A stretch of DNA of 64,000 nt from Sinorhizobium garamanticum (lineage in GTDB: Bacteria; Pseudomonadota; Alphaproteobacteria; Rhizobiales; Rhizobiaceae). This document shows, in pieces, positions 35,215 through 44,383 of the stretch. The DNA is taken from the NCBI RefSeq assembly GCF_029892065.1, contig NZ_CP120374.1:1928740-1992739 (forward strand), read 5' to 3'. The notes beneath the pieces are model-generated. The model was not told the origin of the DNA. It did no database searches and worked only from the letters and a program-made list of their open reading frames with translations. The stretch's first letter is position 1; every line of letters starts with the position of its first letter. A program made the translations under genes and the position numbers.

Positions 35215-36198
35215 ATGCATGTCATGGTCATAGGCGCGGCCGGAATGATCGGCCGCAAGCTGGTCGAGAAGCTTGCCGCAGAGCCGGGCGCCCTCGGCTA
35301 TGAGATCACCCGGCTCACGTTGGTAGACGTGGTCGAGGCACCAGTGCCCGCGACACTTTCCGCGACTTCGACGGCGCGCGCGCTCGATCTGTCGTCTGAA
35401 GGCGGCGCAGAACGGCTCATCGCGTCACGGCCGGATGTCATCTTCCATCTGGCGGCGATTGTTTCCGGCGAGGCGGAGGCCGATTTCGACAAGGGCTACC
35501 GCGTCAATCTCGACGGTACACGTTCGCTCTTCGAAGCGATCCGCCACGAAGGCCGCAACGAACCCTATTTCCCGCGTCTCATCTTTGCCTCGTCGATTGC
35601 CGTCTTCGGCCAGCCCTTCCCGGAGAAGATCGGGGACGAATTTTTCACGACCCCGCTGACCAGCTACGGGACGCAAAAGGCCATCTGCGAATTGCTGCTC
35701 GCCGACTATACGCGCCGAGGCATCTTCGACGGGATCGGCATCCGCCTCCCGACCATCTGCATCCGGCCCGGCAAACCCAACAAGGCGGCGTCGGGCTTCT
35801 TCTCGAACATTCTGCGCGAACCGCTGGTCGGGCAGGAGGCGGTATTGCCGGTGGACGAGAATGTGCGTCACTGGTTCGCGAGCCCGCGCTCAGCGGTCGG
35901 TTTTTTCGTGCACGCCGCGCGCATGGACACCGCGAACATCGGGCCGCGGCGCAACCTGACCATGCCAGGCCTGTCGGCACTCGTCGGCGAGGAGATCGAG
36001 GCGCTTCGGCGTATTGCCGGCGAGAAGGCGGCGCGCCTCATCCGCCGCGAACCGGATCCCATCATTTCCTCGATCGTCTCCGGCTGGGCGACCGATTTCG
36101 ACGCCCGGAGGGCGCGCGAACTCGGTTTCTTGGCGGAAAGCAATTTCGACGAGATCATCCGGATCCATATCGAGGACGAGCTTGGAGGGAGGATCTGA
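35215..36198 (+). CDS. denD: D-erythronate dehydrogenase (extended SDR)
   Basis: A 327-residue NAD-dependent extended short-chain dehydrogenase. Rossmann motif [11 protein letters not shown] (residues 6-16), NVDG-like [13 protein letters not shown], catalytic Ser in [10 protein letters not shown] and YxxxK in [35 protein letters not shown] and the [13 protein letters not shown] end fit the DenD group, which oxidises D-erythronate to 2-oxo-tetronate, joining the OtnI-OtnK-OtnC route. The ATG at 35215 follows GGAGGTTCGCCGCGA. A second SDR starts one base after its stop codon. Confidence 0.87.
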   Translation: MHVMVIGAAGMIGRKLVEKLAAEPGALGYEITRLTLVDVVEAPVPATLSATSTARALDLSSEGGAERLIASRPDVIFHLAAIVSGEAEADFDKGYRVNLDGTRSLFEAIRHEGRNEPYFPRLIFASSIAVFGQPFPEKIGDEFFTTPLTSYGTQKAICELLLADYTRRGIFDGIGIRLPTICIRPGKPNKAASGFFSNILREPLVGQEAVLPVDENVRHWFASPRSAVGFFVHAARMDTANIGPRRNLTMPGLSALVGEEIEALRRIAGEKAARLIRREPDPIISSIVSGWATDFDARRARELGFLAESNFDEIIRIHIEDELGGRI

Positions 36199-36199
36199 C

Positions 36200-36976
36200 A
36201 TGGCGCAAGCGAAAAGATCGGGCGAAGGAAAGATCGCGCTCGTGACCGGCGGCGGCACCGGCGTCGGTCGCGGGCTCGCCAAGGCCTTGAGCGCCGAGGG
36301 CTACAGCCTCGTTATCACCGGCCGCAGGCCTGACGTGCTTGAGCGCGCGGCAGGCGAAATCGCGCGGGAGACTGGCGGCACTGTGCGGGCGATCACCTGC
36401 GACGTCGGCAACCCGGCCCAGGTCGCGGCACTGTTCGGGGCAATCCGGGACGAGTTCGGTCGGCTCGATCTGCTTGTCAACAATGCCGGGTCGAACGTGC
36501 CGCCGGTGCCGCTCGAGGACGTGACGTTCGAGCAATGGAGCGACATCGTCGCGGCGAACCTGACCGGCGCCTTCCTCTGCACCCAGCACGCTTTCCGGCT
36601 GATGAAAAGCCAAAGCCCGCGCGGCGGACGGATCATCAACAACGGCTCCATTTCGGCGACGACGCCGAGGCCGAATTCCGCCCCCTATACCGCGACCAAA
36701 CACGCGATCACGGGGCTGACGAAATCCACCGCGCTCGACGGGCGGGCGCACGATATTGCCTGCGGCCAGATCGACATCGGCAATGCGGCTACCGATATGA
36801 CTGAGAAGATGGGCACGGGCGTGTTGCAGGCCAATGGCGAGATCGCGGCCGAGCCGACCATTCCCGTCGCGCACGTGGCCGAGGCCGTCATCTACATGGC
36901 GAGCCTGCCGCTGACCGCCAACGTGCTGACCATGACCGTCATGGCGACGAAGATGCCGTTGGTCGGACGCGGATAG
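36200..36976 (+). CDS. SDR-family oxidoreductase
   Basis: A 258-residue classical short-chain dehydrogenase: cofactor motif [11 protein letters not shown] (residues 15-25), [11 protein letters not shown], catalytic Ser in [12 protein letters not shown] and YxxxK in [13 protein letters not shown]. The acidic-poor GRRPDVL after beta-2 (Arg-Arg) suggests NADP(H) preference. It starts one base after the denD stop with GGAGGGAGGATC upstream, so the two are co-translated. It may reduce or oxidise a further acid sugar or polyol; the exact substrate is unknown. Confidence 0.87.
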   Translation: MAQAKRSGEGKIALVTGGGTGVGRGLAKALSAEGYSLVITGRRPDVLERAAGEIARETGGTVRAITCDVGNPAQVAALFGAIRDEFGRLDLLVNNAGSNVPPVPLEDVTFEQWSDIVAANLTGAFLCTQHAFRLMKSQSPRGGRIINNGSISATTPRPNSAPYTATKHAITGLTKSTALDGRAHDIACGQIDIGNAATDMTEKMGTGVLQANGEIAAEPTIPVAHVAEAVIYMASLPLTANVLTMTVMATKMPLVGRG

Positions 36977-37033
36977 GAGAATTCCAAAAGGTCGCTTGCG
37001 ACGGGCAGGGGAAGGCCGGATCGCGGGCGATCA

Positions 37034-37137
37034 CTACAGCGCCGCACGTCCAATCGGACGCGCAAAGGTCGCTGTAGTACTTTGAATTGCTGCATGATTT
37101 TGTCCTTAAATCGATGCCGATTTAAGGAACCATGCAG
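37034..37137 (+). repeat. RIME-like palindromic repeat, copy B
   Basis: About 104 bases: CTACAGCGCCGCACGTCC with its palindromic partner GGACGCGCAAAG, the spacer GCTGTAGTACTTTGAATTGC, then the TCCTTAAATCG...CGATTTAAGGA palindrome and CATGCAG. It separates the SDR from the following ABC genes. Confidence 0.82.
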
Positions 37138-37162
37138 CGAGCAGATATTGGGAGGAACGCAT

Positions 37163-38230
37163 ATGGCAGCCGTGGACTTTGTCGATGTCAGGAAATCGTT
37201 CGGTGCCTTTCCCGTCATCAAGGGCGTGAACATCGAAATCGAGGACGGCGAGTTCGTCATCCTCGTCGGTCCTTCCGGTTGCGGAAAATCCACGCTGCTG
37301 CGGATGCTGGCGGGACTTGAAAACATCTCCGCGGGCGAGATCCGCATCGGCAACCGCGTGGTCAATTCGCTACCGCCGAAGGACCGCGACATTGCTATGG
37401 TGTTCCAGAATTATGCGCTCTATCCGCATATGACGGTCGCCGACAATATGGCCTTCTCGCTGATGCTCGCCGGTTCGCCCAAGGCGGATATCGACAAGCG
37501 CGTCGGCGTGGCGGCGGAGATTCTCGGCCTGTCGAAGCTGCTCGACCGCTATCCGCGTCAGCTCTCCGGCGGTCAACGCCAGCGCGTGGCCATGGGCCGG
37601 GCGATCGTGCGCGACCCGCAGGTGTTTCTCTTCGACGAGCCGCTTTCGAACCTCGATGCGAAGCTGCGCGTGGCCATGCGCGCCGAGATCAAGGAACTGC
37701 ATCAGCGCCTCAAAACCACCACCGTTTATGTCACTCACGACCAGATTGAGGCGATGACCATGGCCGACAAGATCGTCGTGATGCATGACGGTATCGTCGA
37801 GCAGATCGGCGCGCCGCTCGATCTCTATGACAACCCGGTCAATCTTTTTGTCGCCGGCTTCATCGGCTCGCCGGCGATGAACATGATCAAGGGCAGGCTG
37901 GATCCGGCCAATGGCAATGCGTTCCTCACCGAGGACGGCACGGCACTGCCGGTGGCGCGCCCCGCCGCTGCCGCCAACGGACGTGACCTCGTCTACGGGC
38001 TTCGACCCGAATACATGGTGCTGGACCCGAACGGGCTTCCCGTCGAAGTCGTGGTGATCGAGCCGACCGGCTACGAGACGCAGATGATCGTCCGGCTGGG
38101 AGGCAGCGATGTCACCTGCGTCTTCCGCGAAAGGGTGACTGCGAAGCCCGGCGAGACCATCCGTCTGTCGATCGATGCCGCCCATGTTCACCTGTTTGAG
38201 GCCGAGAGCGGACGACGCTTGTTTGATTGA
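37163..38230 (+). CDS. ABC transporter ATP-binding protein (MalK/UgpC type)
   Basis: A 355-residue CUT1 ATPase. Walker [10 protein letters not shown] (residues 36-44), Q-loop [14 protein letters not shown], signature [17 protein letters not shown], Walker [14 protein letters not shown]-loop [12 protein letters not shown], then a C-terminal OB-fold (TOBE) regulatory part ([25 protein letters not shown]). It works as a homodimer with the two permeases at 39797 and 40743. The ATG at 37163 has GGGAGGAACG upstream; an upstream in-frame ATG lies in the RIME element and is rejected. Confidence 0.92.
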   Translation: MAAVDFVDVRKSFGAFPVIKGVNIEIEDGEFVILVGPSGCGKSTLLRMLAGLENISAGEIRIGNRVVNSLPPKDRDIAMVFQNYALYPHMTVADNMAFSLMLAGSPKADIDKRVGVAAEILGLSKLLDRYPRQLSGGQRQRVAMGRAIVRDPQVFLFDEPLSNLDAKLRVAMRAEIKELHQRLKTTTVYVTHDQIEAMTMADKIVVMHDGIVEQIGAPLDLYDNPVNLFVAGFIGSPAMNMIKGRLDPANGNAFLTEDGTALPVARPAAAANGRDLVYGLRPEYMVLDPNGLPVEVVVIEPTGYETQMIVRLGGSDVTCVFRERVTAKPGETIRLSIDAAHVHLFEAESGRRLFD

Positions 38231-38382
38231 TGCCGCGCGGCGAGGCAATCGAGGGAAGAGGAGCCCTCGGCCTTGATCGCGCGGAGATGTCCGGCAGGGG
38301 CTGGGCATCATTGCCGCCGCATTCGCCAAGCGGGAAGGTGAATGCCGGAAGGATGTGCTCCCGCTTTTCTAGGAGGAGTATT

Positions 38383-39699
38383 ATGCCAATAAAGAGACGT
38401 GACTTCCTCGCAGCCTCGGCTGCTCTTGCCGGCACGGCGGGCCTTTCGCCGCTCGGCATCCGCCCGTCCTTCGCGCAGGCCGCCGAGCCGAACTACAAGC
38501 CGGAGGAAGGCGCAAGTCTGCGACTTCTGCGCTGGACGCCTTTCGTCAAGGGCGACGAGGATGCCTGGCTTGCCAACACCAAGAAATTCACTGAGGCGAC
38601 TGGCGTCGAGGTACGCATCGACAAGGAAAGCTGGGAAGATATTCGTCCGAAGGCAGCGGTCGCCGCCAACGTCGGCTCCGGCCCCGACATGATCATGTGC
38701 TGGTTCGACGATGCGCATCAATATCCGGACAAGCTCGTGGACGTGACCGAGCTCGCGAATTATCTCGGCAACAAGTATGGCGGCTGGTATGACGGCGTGA
38801 AGGGTTATGCGACCCACGGCGACAAGTTCATAGCCATGCCGCTGACAGCGATCGGGAACGCCGTCTGCTACCGTGAGAGCCACATGAAGGCGGCGGGTTT
38901 CAGCGAATTCCCGAAAGACACCGCAGGCTTCCTCGAGCTCTGCAAGGCGTTGAAGGCCAAGGGGACACCGGCCGGTTTCCCGCACGGCAAGGCCGTCGGC
39001 GACGGCAACAACTATGCCCATTGGCTGCTGTGGAGCCATGGCGGCAAGATGGTCGACGAGAGTGGCAAGGTCACCATCAACAGTCCTGAGACGCTCGCCG
39101 CGATCAACTACGCAAAACAGCTATACGAAACCTTCATTCCGGGCACCGAAAGCTGGCTCGACATCAACAACAACCGCGCCTTCCTGGCGGGCCAGGTGTC
39201 GCTGACGGCCAACGGTGTTTCGCTCTACTACGCGGCGAAGAAGGATCCGGCGCTTGCGGAGCTGGCGGCCGACATCCGCACCACCAACTTCCCCGTCGGC
39301 CCGGTCGGCCAGAGCGTCGAGCTCCACCAGACGAGTTCGCTGCTGCTTTTCAACCACACCAAGTATCCGGAGGCGGCCAAGGCCTACATCAAGTTCATGA
39401 TGGAATCCGACCAGATGAACGCCTGGATCCAAGGGTCGAGTGCCTATTGCTGCCAGCCCTTGAAGGCCTTCGCCGACAACCCGGTCTGGACCTCCGATCC
39501 GATCCACGCTCCCTATGCGCGCGCTTCGGAAACATTGCGTCCGAACGGTTATGCCGGGCCGCTCGGCTATGCTTCGGCCGGCGTCATGGCCGACTACGTG
39601 CTGGTCGACATGTTTGCCTCAGCCGTGACTGGCCAGACGACGCCGGAAGACGCCGTCACCGAGGCCGAGCGGCGGGCAAACCGTTACTATCGCGTCTAG
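38383..39699 (+). CDS. ABC transporter extracellular solute-binding protein (Tat-type signal)
   Basis: A 438-residue family 1 binding protein. MPIKRRDFLAASAALAGTAG has a twin-arginine motif (K-R-R-D-F-L), so it may be exported folded by Tat; cleavage is likely near FAQA. The body shows TGVEVRIDKESWEDIRPKAA, GPDMIMCWFDDAHQYPDKLV, MPLTAIGNAVCYRESHMKAAG and GGKMVDESGKVTINSPETLAA, typical of CUT1 sugar/polyol binding proteins. AGGAGGAGTATT precedes the ATG. The ligand may be a polyol or acid sugar relevant to the adjacent tetronate genes (inference). Confidence 0.9.
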   Translation: MPIKRRDFLAASAALAGTAGLSPLGIRPSFAQAAEPNYKPEEGASLRLLRWTPFVKGDEDAWLANTKKFTEATGVEVRIDKESWEDIRPKAAVAANVGSGPDMIMCWFDDAHQYPDKLVDVTELANYLGNKYGGWYDGVKGYATHGDKFIAMPLTAIGNAVCYRESHMKAAGFSEFPKDTAGFLELCKALKAKGTPAGFPHGKAVGDGNNYAHWLLWSHGGKMVDESGKVTINSPETLAAINYAKQLYETFIPGTESWLDINNNRAFLAGQVSLTANGVSLYYAAKKDPALAELAADIRTTNFPVGPVGQSVELHQTSSLLLFNHTKYPEAAKAYIKFMMESDQMNAWIQGSSAYCCQPLKAFADNPVWTSDPIHAPYARASETLRPNGYAGPLGYASAGVMADYVLVDMFASAVTGQTTPEDAVTEAERRANRYYRV

Positions 39700-39796
39700 C
39701 CAGCTTCGGGCGGCTCTTGAGCGAGCCGCCCGAAACCGGAAATGCGCCGGCGAATCTTGCCGGCGCAAACTGCGAGATCACCCGCGGAGAAGTTCG

Positions 39797-40729
39797 ATGC
39801 CCACTGTACCGTCCGGAAAGCCGCCATCCTTCATGGCTTCGCTCATGCAGAACCACAACGTGCTCGGCTTCCTGTTCATGCTGCCGGCGGCCGTATTCCT
39901 CGTCTGCTTCCTCACCTATCCACTCGGGCTCGGCGTCTGGCTCGGCTTCACTGACACGCGCATTGGCCGCGACGGTATCTTCATCGGTCTTGAGAACTAT
40001 ATCTTCCTCGCCGAGGACGCGGTCTTCTGGCTTTCGGTCTTCAACACGCTGCTCTACACCTCGGTGGCCTCGATCCTGAAGTTCGTGCTCGGCCTGTGGC
40101 TTGCCCTGCTGCTCAACGAAAACCTGCCGTTCAAGTCTTTCTTCCGGGCGATCGTGCTGCTTCCCTGGGTCGTGCCGACCGTGCTTTCGGCGCTGGCCTT
40201 CTGGTGGATCTACGATTCGCAGTTCTCGATCATCTCCTGGTCGCTGATGCAACTGGGCGTGATCGATGGACCAATCAACTTCCTCGGCGATCCGACCAAT
40301 GCCCGGATTTCGGTAATCGCTGCCAATGTCTGGCGCGGCATTCCCTTCGTTGCCATCTCGCTGCTCGCCGGGCTGCAGACGATCCCGGCTTCGCTGCAGG
40401 AGGCAGCCTCGCTTGACGGCGCGACCAACTGGCAGCGCTTCCGCTACGTGACGTTGCCGATGCTGACGCCGATCATAGCCGTCGTCATGACCTTCTCGGT
40501 GCTTTTCACCTTCACCGATTTCCAGCTGATCTATGTGCTGACCAAGGGAGGACCGGTGAACGCGACCCATCTGATGGCGACGCTATCCTTCCAGCGCGGC
40601 ATTCCGGGCGGTCAGCTTGGCGAAGGCGCGGCGATTGCTGTTGCCATGATCCCCTTCCTGCTTGCCGCGATCATGTTCAGCTTCTTCGGACTGCAGCGCC
40701 GCAAATGGCAGCAGGGCGGTCAGGATTGA
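39797..40729 (+). CDS. ABC transporter permease (MalF type)
   Basis: A 310-residue permease with six predicted membrane segments, opening LGFLFMLPAAVFLVCFLTYP. The EAA loop EAASLDGATNWQRFRYVTLPML contacts the ATPase. RAIVLLPWVVPTVLSALAFWWIYDS and FTFTDFQLIYVLTKGGPVNAT are typical of the CUT1 class. Follows the binding-protein gene by 97 bases and precedes the second permease by 13. Confidence 0.92.
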   Translation: MPTVPSGKPPSFMASLMQNHNVLGFLFMLPAAVFLVCFLTYPLGLGVWLGFTDTRIGRDGIFIGLENYIFLAEDAVFWLSVFNTLLYTSVASILKFVLGLWLALLLNENLPFKSFFRAIVLLPWVVPTVLSALAFWWIYDSQFSIISWSLMQLGVIDGPINFLGDPTNARISVIAANVWRGIPFVAISLLAGLQTIPASLQEAASLDGATNWQRFRYVTLPMLTPIIAVVMTFSVLFTFTDFQLIYVLTKGGPVNATHLMATLSFQRGIPGGQLGEGAAIAVAMIPFLLAAIMFSFFGLQRRKWQQGGQD

Positions 40730-40742
40730 TAGGAGGCATGCC

Positions 40743-41642
40743 GTGAACACCACCACGAAAATCCCTGACGACGTCCTTACCGATCATGCGGAGGGCATGA
40801 GCTATCTCAACCGGCTGCCGCGCCGGATCGTCGTGCTCTACCTGCCGATGGCGGTCTTCGTCTTCGTTCTCCTGTTTCCCTTCTACTGGATGGCGATCAC
40901 GGCGGTGAAGCCGAATTCGCAACTGACCGACTATAACAACTACAGCCCGTTCTGGGTCGTCGGACCGACGCTCGATCACATCAAGTATCTGTTCTTCGAG
41001 ACGTCCTATCCGGGCTGGCTGTGGAACACGATGCTCGTCGCGGTCGGCTCCACGATCCTGTCGCTCGCGGCCTCGGTCTTTGCGGCTTACGCGATCGAGC
41101 GCGTGCGCTTCACCGGCTCGCGGCCGGTCGGGCTGATGATCTTCCTTGCCTATCTGGTGCCGCCGTCGATCCTCTTCATCCCGCTCGCCCTCATCGTCTT
41201 CAAGTTCGGGATCTACGATTCCAGGCTGGCGCTTATCTTCACCTATCCGACCTTCCTCATTCCCTTCTGCACCTGGTTGCTGATGGGCTATTTCCGCTCT
41301 ATCCCGTTCGAGCTCGAAGAGAGTGCGCTGGTTGACGGCGCGACACGCTGGCAAATCCTGGTCAAGATCATCCTGCCGCTCGCCGTGCCCGGGCTGATCT
41401 CGGCGGGCATCTTCGCCTTCACGCTCTCCTGGAACGAATTCATCTATGCGCTGACATTCATCCAGTCGTCGGAAAACAAGACCGTTCCGGTGGGCGTACT
41501 GACCGAACTGGTGCGTGGCGACGTGTTCGAATGGGGCGCACTGATGGCGGGCGCGCTGTTCGGCTCACTGCCGGTCGTCATCCTCTACTCCTTCTTCGTC
41601 GACTATTACGTTTCGTCCATGACGGGCGCGGTGAAGGAATAG
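40743..41642 (+). CDS. ABC transporter permease (MalG type)
   Basis: A 299-residue permease with six membrane segments (LYLPMAVFVFVLLFPFYWMA; SLAASVFAAYAIERVRF; LVPPSILFIPLALIVF). The EAA loop is EESALVDGATRWQILVKIILPL, and it ends LYSFFVDYYVSSMTGAVKE. It starts at a GTG with TAGGAGGCATGCC upstream, 13 bases after the first permease. Last gene of the ABC operon. Confidence 0.91.
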   Translation: MNTTTKIPDDVLTDHAEGMSYLNRLPRRIVVLYLPMAVFVFVLLFPFYWMAITAVKPNSQLTDYNNYSPFWVVGPTLDHIKYLFFETSYPGWLWNTMLVAVGSTILSLAASVFAAYAIERVRFTGSRPVGLMIFLAYLVPPSILFIPLALIVFKFGIYDSRLALIFTYPTFLIPFCTWLLMGYFRSIPFELEESALVDGATRWQILVKIILPLAVPGLISAGIFAFTLSWNEFIYALTFIQSSENKTVPVGVLTELVRGDVFEWGALMAGALFGSLPVVILYSFFVDYYVSSMTGAVKE

Positions 41643-41950
41643 AGCGGAGTATGGCCGGCGTTGTTCGTCGGTCGTCCCTCTATTGCAACGGAGCGACCGA
41701 GAAAAACGCGTATGTCGCGAAGAGAAACCAGGGGAATGGTTGGGCGAGGCCTGCAGCGATGCTCGATCGACGGCGCAGGCCCCTGACCGTCAGCTTTTCC
41801 AAACGGCTGGAAAAAAATTTACCACCAGAGCGGGAAAGCTGCCATTCGCCAAAACGGCTTACCACCGACGTGCGAGCAATGGTACCCAAATGGATGCGCC
41901 ACTTTTGGGCGACCAATCCGAGGGGCGATTCCGCCGCACGCCGACAACTT
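41643..41950. other. Intergenic region without a supported gene
   Basis: About 300 bases after the ABC operon. Overlapping frames on both strands lack ribosome sites and domains. No clear terminator seen. Confidence 0.5.
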
Positions 41951-42088
41951 TCAGAGCGTGCTTCCCATCCATTCGGCTGCAGCGATTGCCGAGCCGAGCA
42001 AAATGACCGGCAGCAATAGCGCACCGAAGAACCTGATCATCTGAATTCGGCGCGAACGCCTGTCATGCCGATCGTAAACCATCTTCAT
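41951..42088 (-). CDS. Tiny single-pass membrane protein (45 aa)
   Basis: MKMVYDRHDRRSRRIQMIR is a strongly basic head, followed by one hydrophobic segment (FFGALLLPVILLGSAIAAAEW) and a short MGSTL tail. AGAGGCTGA precedes the ATG. Head-in orientation expected from the positive residues. No family recognised. Confidence 0.58.
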   Translation of the reverse strand: MKMVYDRHDRRSRRIQMIRFFGALLLPVILLGSAIAAAEWMGSTL

Positions 42089-42299
42089 TCAGCCTCTGGC
42101 TGCATCCCAAGAACAGTTCCGGCGATATGAAAACATCATTGGAGTCGGACGGTCGAGTCTCCAAGGTAACACACCGGTCGGCAGCCGGGCTTTCTTGCCG
42201 CGTGGAATACGGAAGCAATCGGAGCGAGAGATCGCCGGGCACGAGGGCGTGGCCGGCGACCGCAAAGATTATTGGGGAGTGATGAACCCGAAAGGGCGA

Positions 42300-42392
42300 T
42301 CACCAGGCCGAGAAGGCCACCATGAGCACTGCGGCCCAAAATAACGCTGACAATTCAGCCGCCACCAGAAACCCGAAAGTGGTGTCGCTCAT
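42300..42392 (-). CDS. Tiny single-pass membrane protein (30 aa)
   Basis: MSDTTFGFLVAAELSALFWA begins a 30-residue peptide that is almost wholly one membrane helix (ending VLMVAFSAW). AGAGGAGGATCAC directly upstream is an excellent ribosome site, the main support for the call. Confidence 0.55.
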   Translation of the reverse strand: MSDTTFGFLVAAELSALFWAAVLMVAFSAW

Positions 42393-42484
42393 GTGATCCT
42401 CCTCTGGCAACCTCCATTACCAGGGGAAACTATAGGGGGTCGCGGTCGGTTCCGCTACAAAATAAGACATACTCCTCCATCGGA

Positions 42485-42574
42485 TCACGTGAGCAGCGAG
42501 TAAATCAGAACGCCGACTGAACCCCAGAAGCCAACCATTACCAGCGACATCGCCACAACGAAGATCTTAGTCAC
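42485..42574 (-). CDS. Tiny single-pass membrane protein (29 aa)
   Basis: Begins at GTG as MTKIFVVAMSLVMVGFWGSV and continues GVLIYSLLT: one membrane helix. GGTGGAG lies eight bases upstream. Same strand as the genes at 42300 and 41951; gaps of about 90 and 210 bases between them allow one transcript. Confidence 0.5.
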   Translation of the reverse strand: MTKIFVVAMSLVMVGFWGSVGVLIYSLLT

Positions 42575-42675
42575 AACAAAACTCCACCACCTTTCAGAAG
42601 GTTACAAAGACTACCGCAGCGGCGAAAACTGGGTATCGGCACTAAGTCTGATGGGCATCGGACTATGGTCTGACA

Positions 42676-42775
42676 CTACAGCGCCGCGCGTCCAATCGGA
42701 CGCGCAAAGGCCGCTGTAGCACTTTGAAGTGCGGCATGAATCCTTAAATCGATTCCGATTTAAGGATTCATGCAG
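42676..42775 (+). repeat. RIME-like palindromic repeat, copy C (best preserved)
   Basis: CTACAGCGCCGCGCGTCC-AATC-GGACGCGC forms the first palindrome, then AAAGGCCGCTGTAGCACTTTGA, then the second palindrome ATCCTTAAATCGATTCC/GATTTAAGGAT closed by TCATGCAG. Total 100 bases, like the 106-base RIME1 described in rhizobia. Confidence 0.85.
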
Positions 42776-43005
42776 TAGAGGGCGCGGGCCCAAATCGAAC
42801 ACGCCGGAAGCTGTTGGTCTCATGGAGCGAGCCTGCCGGCGATTGAATGAGAAAATCGATTCCGTCCGAAAAGCCGGCAAAACGTTCACCGGACAGGCCC
42901 ATCAAGGCCGTTGCGTTTTCGCGACTAAACTGGTTCTTGAGCGTACAGTGAGGAAGCGATCGGCGCCGAAGCGCCTCAAGATGAGGTGCCCGAGATGAGG
43001 GGCTC

Positions 43006-44049
43006 GTGTTAAAAGTTACGGACAACTTGCCCGGCGCGACGGACAAGAGCTGGTATCCGCCGGAGGGAACCAGGCTCGGCACGACATTCTTTGTCCGCAG
43101 CGCGTTTCCGTGGCTCGGTCACTATTTTGGCGGAATTCCGCTCGGCTCGACGCTCGCCCCCGGGATCAACGGAATAGTCTCCTGGGGTGGGCGCATTCCA
43201 GCGAAAAGTGCGATGGCCGTCGCCCGCTTGCGGCGATTGCCGCATTGGCATCTTGAAGACGGCTTCCTGCGCTCTGTCGGCCTTGGCAAGGATGGAGCCG
43301 CGCCCGTCTCGATCATCGTGGACGACCGGGCGCTTCCTGTCGACGGCGGGAAGGCGTCGCGCCTGGAACTGCTGATCGCCGCAGCGGCAAAGGGGGACTG
43401 GGACAGCTTTGGAAAAAGCATCCGCGAACGGATGACCGAACACAAGCTGTCGAAATACAACAACCTGCCGCACAAACCGCCGTCGATGGAACAGAGTGCC
43501 CGGAGGCGTATTCTGCTTGTCGACCAGGTCCTCGGTGACGTCTCTGTGGAGCGTGCACTCGGGAGCCGTTATTCCTTCGACAGGATGCTCGATGATGCGT
43601 TGGCAAGTGGCGGGCAATGCGTCGTGCGCACGCATCCGGACGTCATGGCCGGTTACCGAAAAGGCTATATGACCGAGCGCGCGGCGAGGACGGCCGGCGT
43701 CGTTCTCCTTGCCGACCGCGTGTCGGTCGCTTCGATTCTCGAGGTCGTCGACGAGGTCTGGACAGTTTCGAGCCAGGTCGGCTTCGACGCTTTGTTACGA
43801 AAGATGCCCGTGCGCTGCTACGCCGTACCGTTCTATGCGGGATGGGGGCTGACGGATGATCGAGCAGGCGTCGCGGCCGAGGCGGCCTTGGCGCGGCGGG
43901 CCGGCGCGAGACCCTCGGTCGATCAACTCACCGCGGCAACGCTCGGGCTCTATCCGAGCTACCGCAATCCGAAAGACTGGCAGCCGATGGACGTGTTTGC
44001 AGCGATCGATTTCCTGGTCGTCGAACTCGATGCAACTCGTCGCGCATAA
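43006..44049 (+). CDS. Capsular polysaccharide protein, KpsC/RkpJ-like
   Basis: A 347-residue cytoplasmic glycosyltransferase-like protein of the capsule synthesis/KpsC family (beta-Kdo transferase relatives). Motifs: HWHLEDGFLRSVGLG, RRRILLVDQVLGDVSVERAL, QCVVRTHPDVMAGYRKGYM, VSVASILEVVDEVWTVSSQVGFDALL and VPFYAGWGLTDDR. KpsC proteins usually contain two such domains (about 650 residues); this one has a single domain, as in RkpJ-type or half-size forms. The GTG start at 43006 (GAGGGG upstream) is uncertain. It is isolated from other capsule genes and lies just after RIME copy C. Confidence 0.82.
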   Translation: MLKVTDNLPGATDKSWYPPEGTRLGTTFFVRSAFPWLGHYFGGIPLGSTLAPGINGIVSWGGRIPAKSAMAVARLRRLPHWHLEDGFLRSVGLGKDGAAPVSIIVDDRALPVDGGKASRLELLIAAAAKGDWDSFGKSIRERMTEHKLSKYNNLPHKPPSMEQSARRRILLVDQVLGDVSVERALGSRYSFDRMLDDALASGGQCVVRTHPDVMAGYRKGYMTERAARTAGVVLLADRVSVASILEVVDEVWTVSSQVGFDALLRKMPVRCYAVPFYAGWGLTDDRAGVAAEAALARRAGARPSVDQLTAATLGLYPSYRNPKDWQPMDVFAAIDFLVVELDATRRA

Positions 44050-44101
44050 CGCCTACTGCATGTTTGAAAGATAGCCGGTCCGTCAACGGCCGAGAACGTC
44101 G

Positions 44102-44245
44102 TCAGTTCTCCTCCACCGAAACACCATCTTGGCCAATCCTAATCTCGATGCCCGGCTTGTTTTCTTCGCGGTAGATGTAGATGCCGAGCCCGATCGCAAC
44201 GGCAGCAAGAACTGCGATAATGAGATAGAGCCCATTCCGGTTCAT
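44102..44245 (-). CDS. Small membrane-anchored protein (47 aa)
   Basis: MNRNGLYLIIAVLAAVAIGL has one N-terminal membrane helix, followed by a charged tail (YIYREENKPGIEIRIGQDGV). Start at 44245 has GAGGAAGGACGGC upstream. The design, a helix with a small C-terminal beta-like tail, is common for conserved hypothetical proteins of rhizobia; I cannot name its role. Confidence 0.75.
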   Translation of the reverse strand: MNRNGLYLIIAVLAAVAIGLGIYIYREENKPGIEIRIGQDGVSVEEN

Positions 44246-44280
44246 CTGTGCCGTCCTTCCTCGAGTTGGCGCTGCCTCGC

Positions 44281-44379
44281 GACAGGGCCGCGCGTCCTTT
44301 GAGGCGCGCATAGGTCGCTGTAGCAGTTTGAGTTACTGCATGATTCCTCAAATCGATTCCGATTTGAGGAATCATGCAG
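44281..44379 (+). repeat. RIME-like palindromic repeat, copy D
   Basis: GGGCCGCGCGTCCTTTGAGGCGCGC then AGGTCGCTGTAGCAGTTTGA and the TTCCTCAAATCGATTCCGATTTGAGGAA palindrome with CATGCAG. It abuts the stop codon of the ROK gene (five bases away). Confidence 0.8.
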
Positions 44380-44383
44380 TAAC

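Noticed and set aside
42611..42889. 92-codon frame across RIME copy C
   Set aside because: Most of it is repeat palindrome; no domain or start signal.
42676..44379. RIME copies considered as CRISPR-like repeats or IS ends
   Set aside because: They are single, widely spaced elements with internal palindromes, without regular spacers, target duplications or transposase genes.
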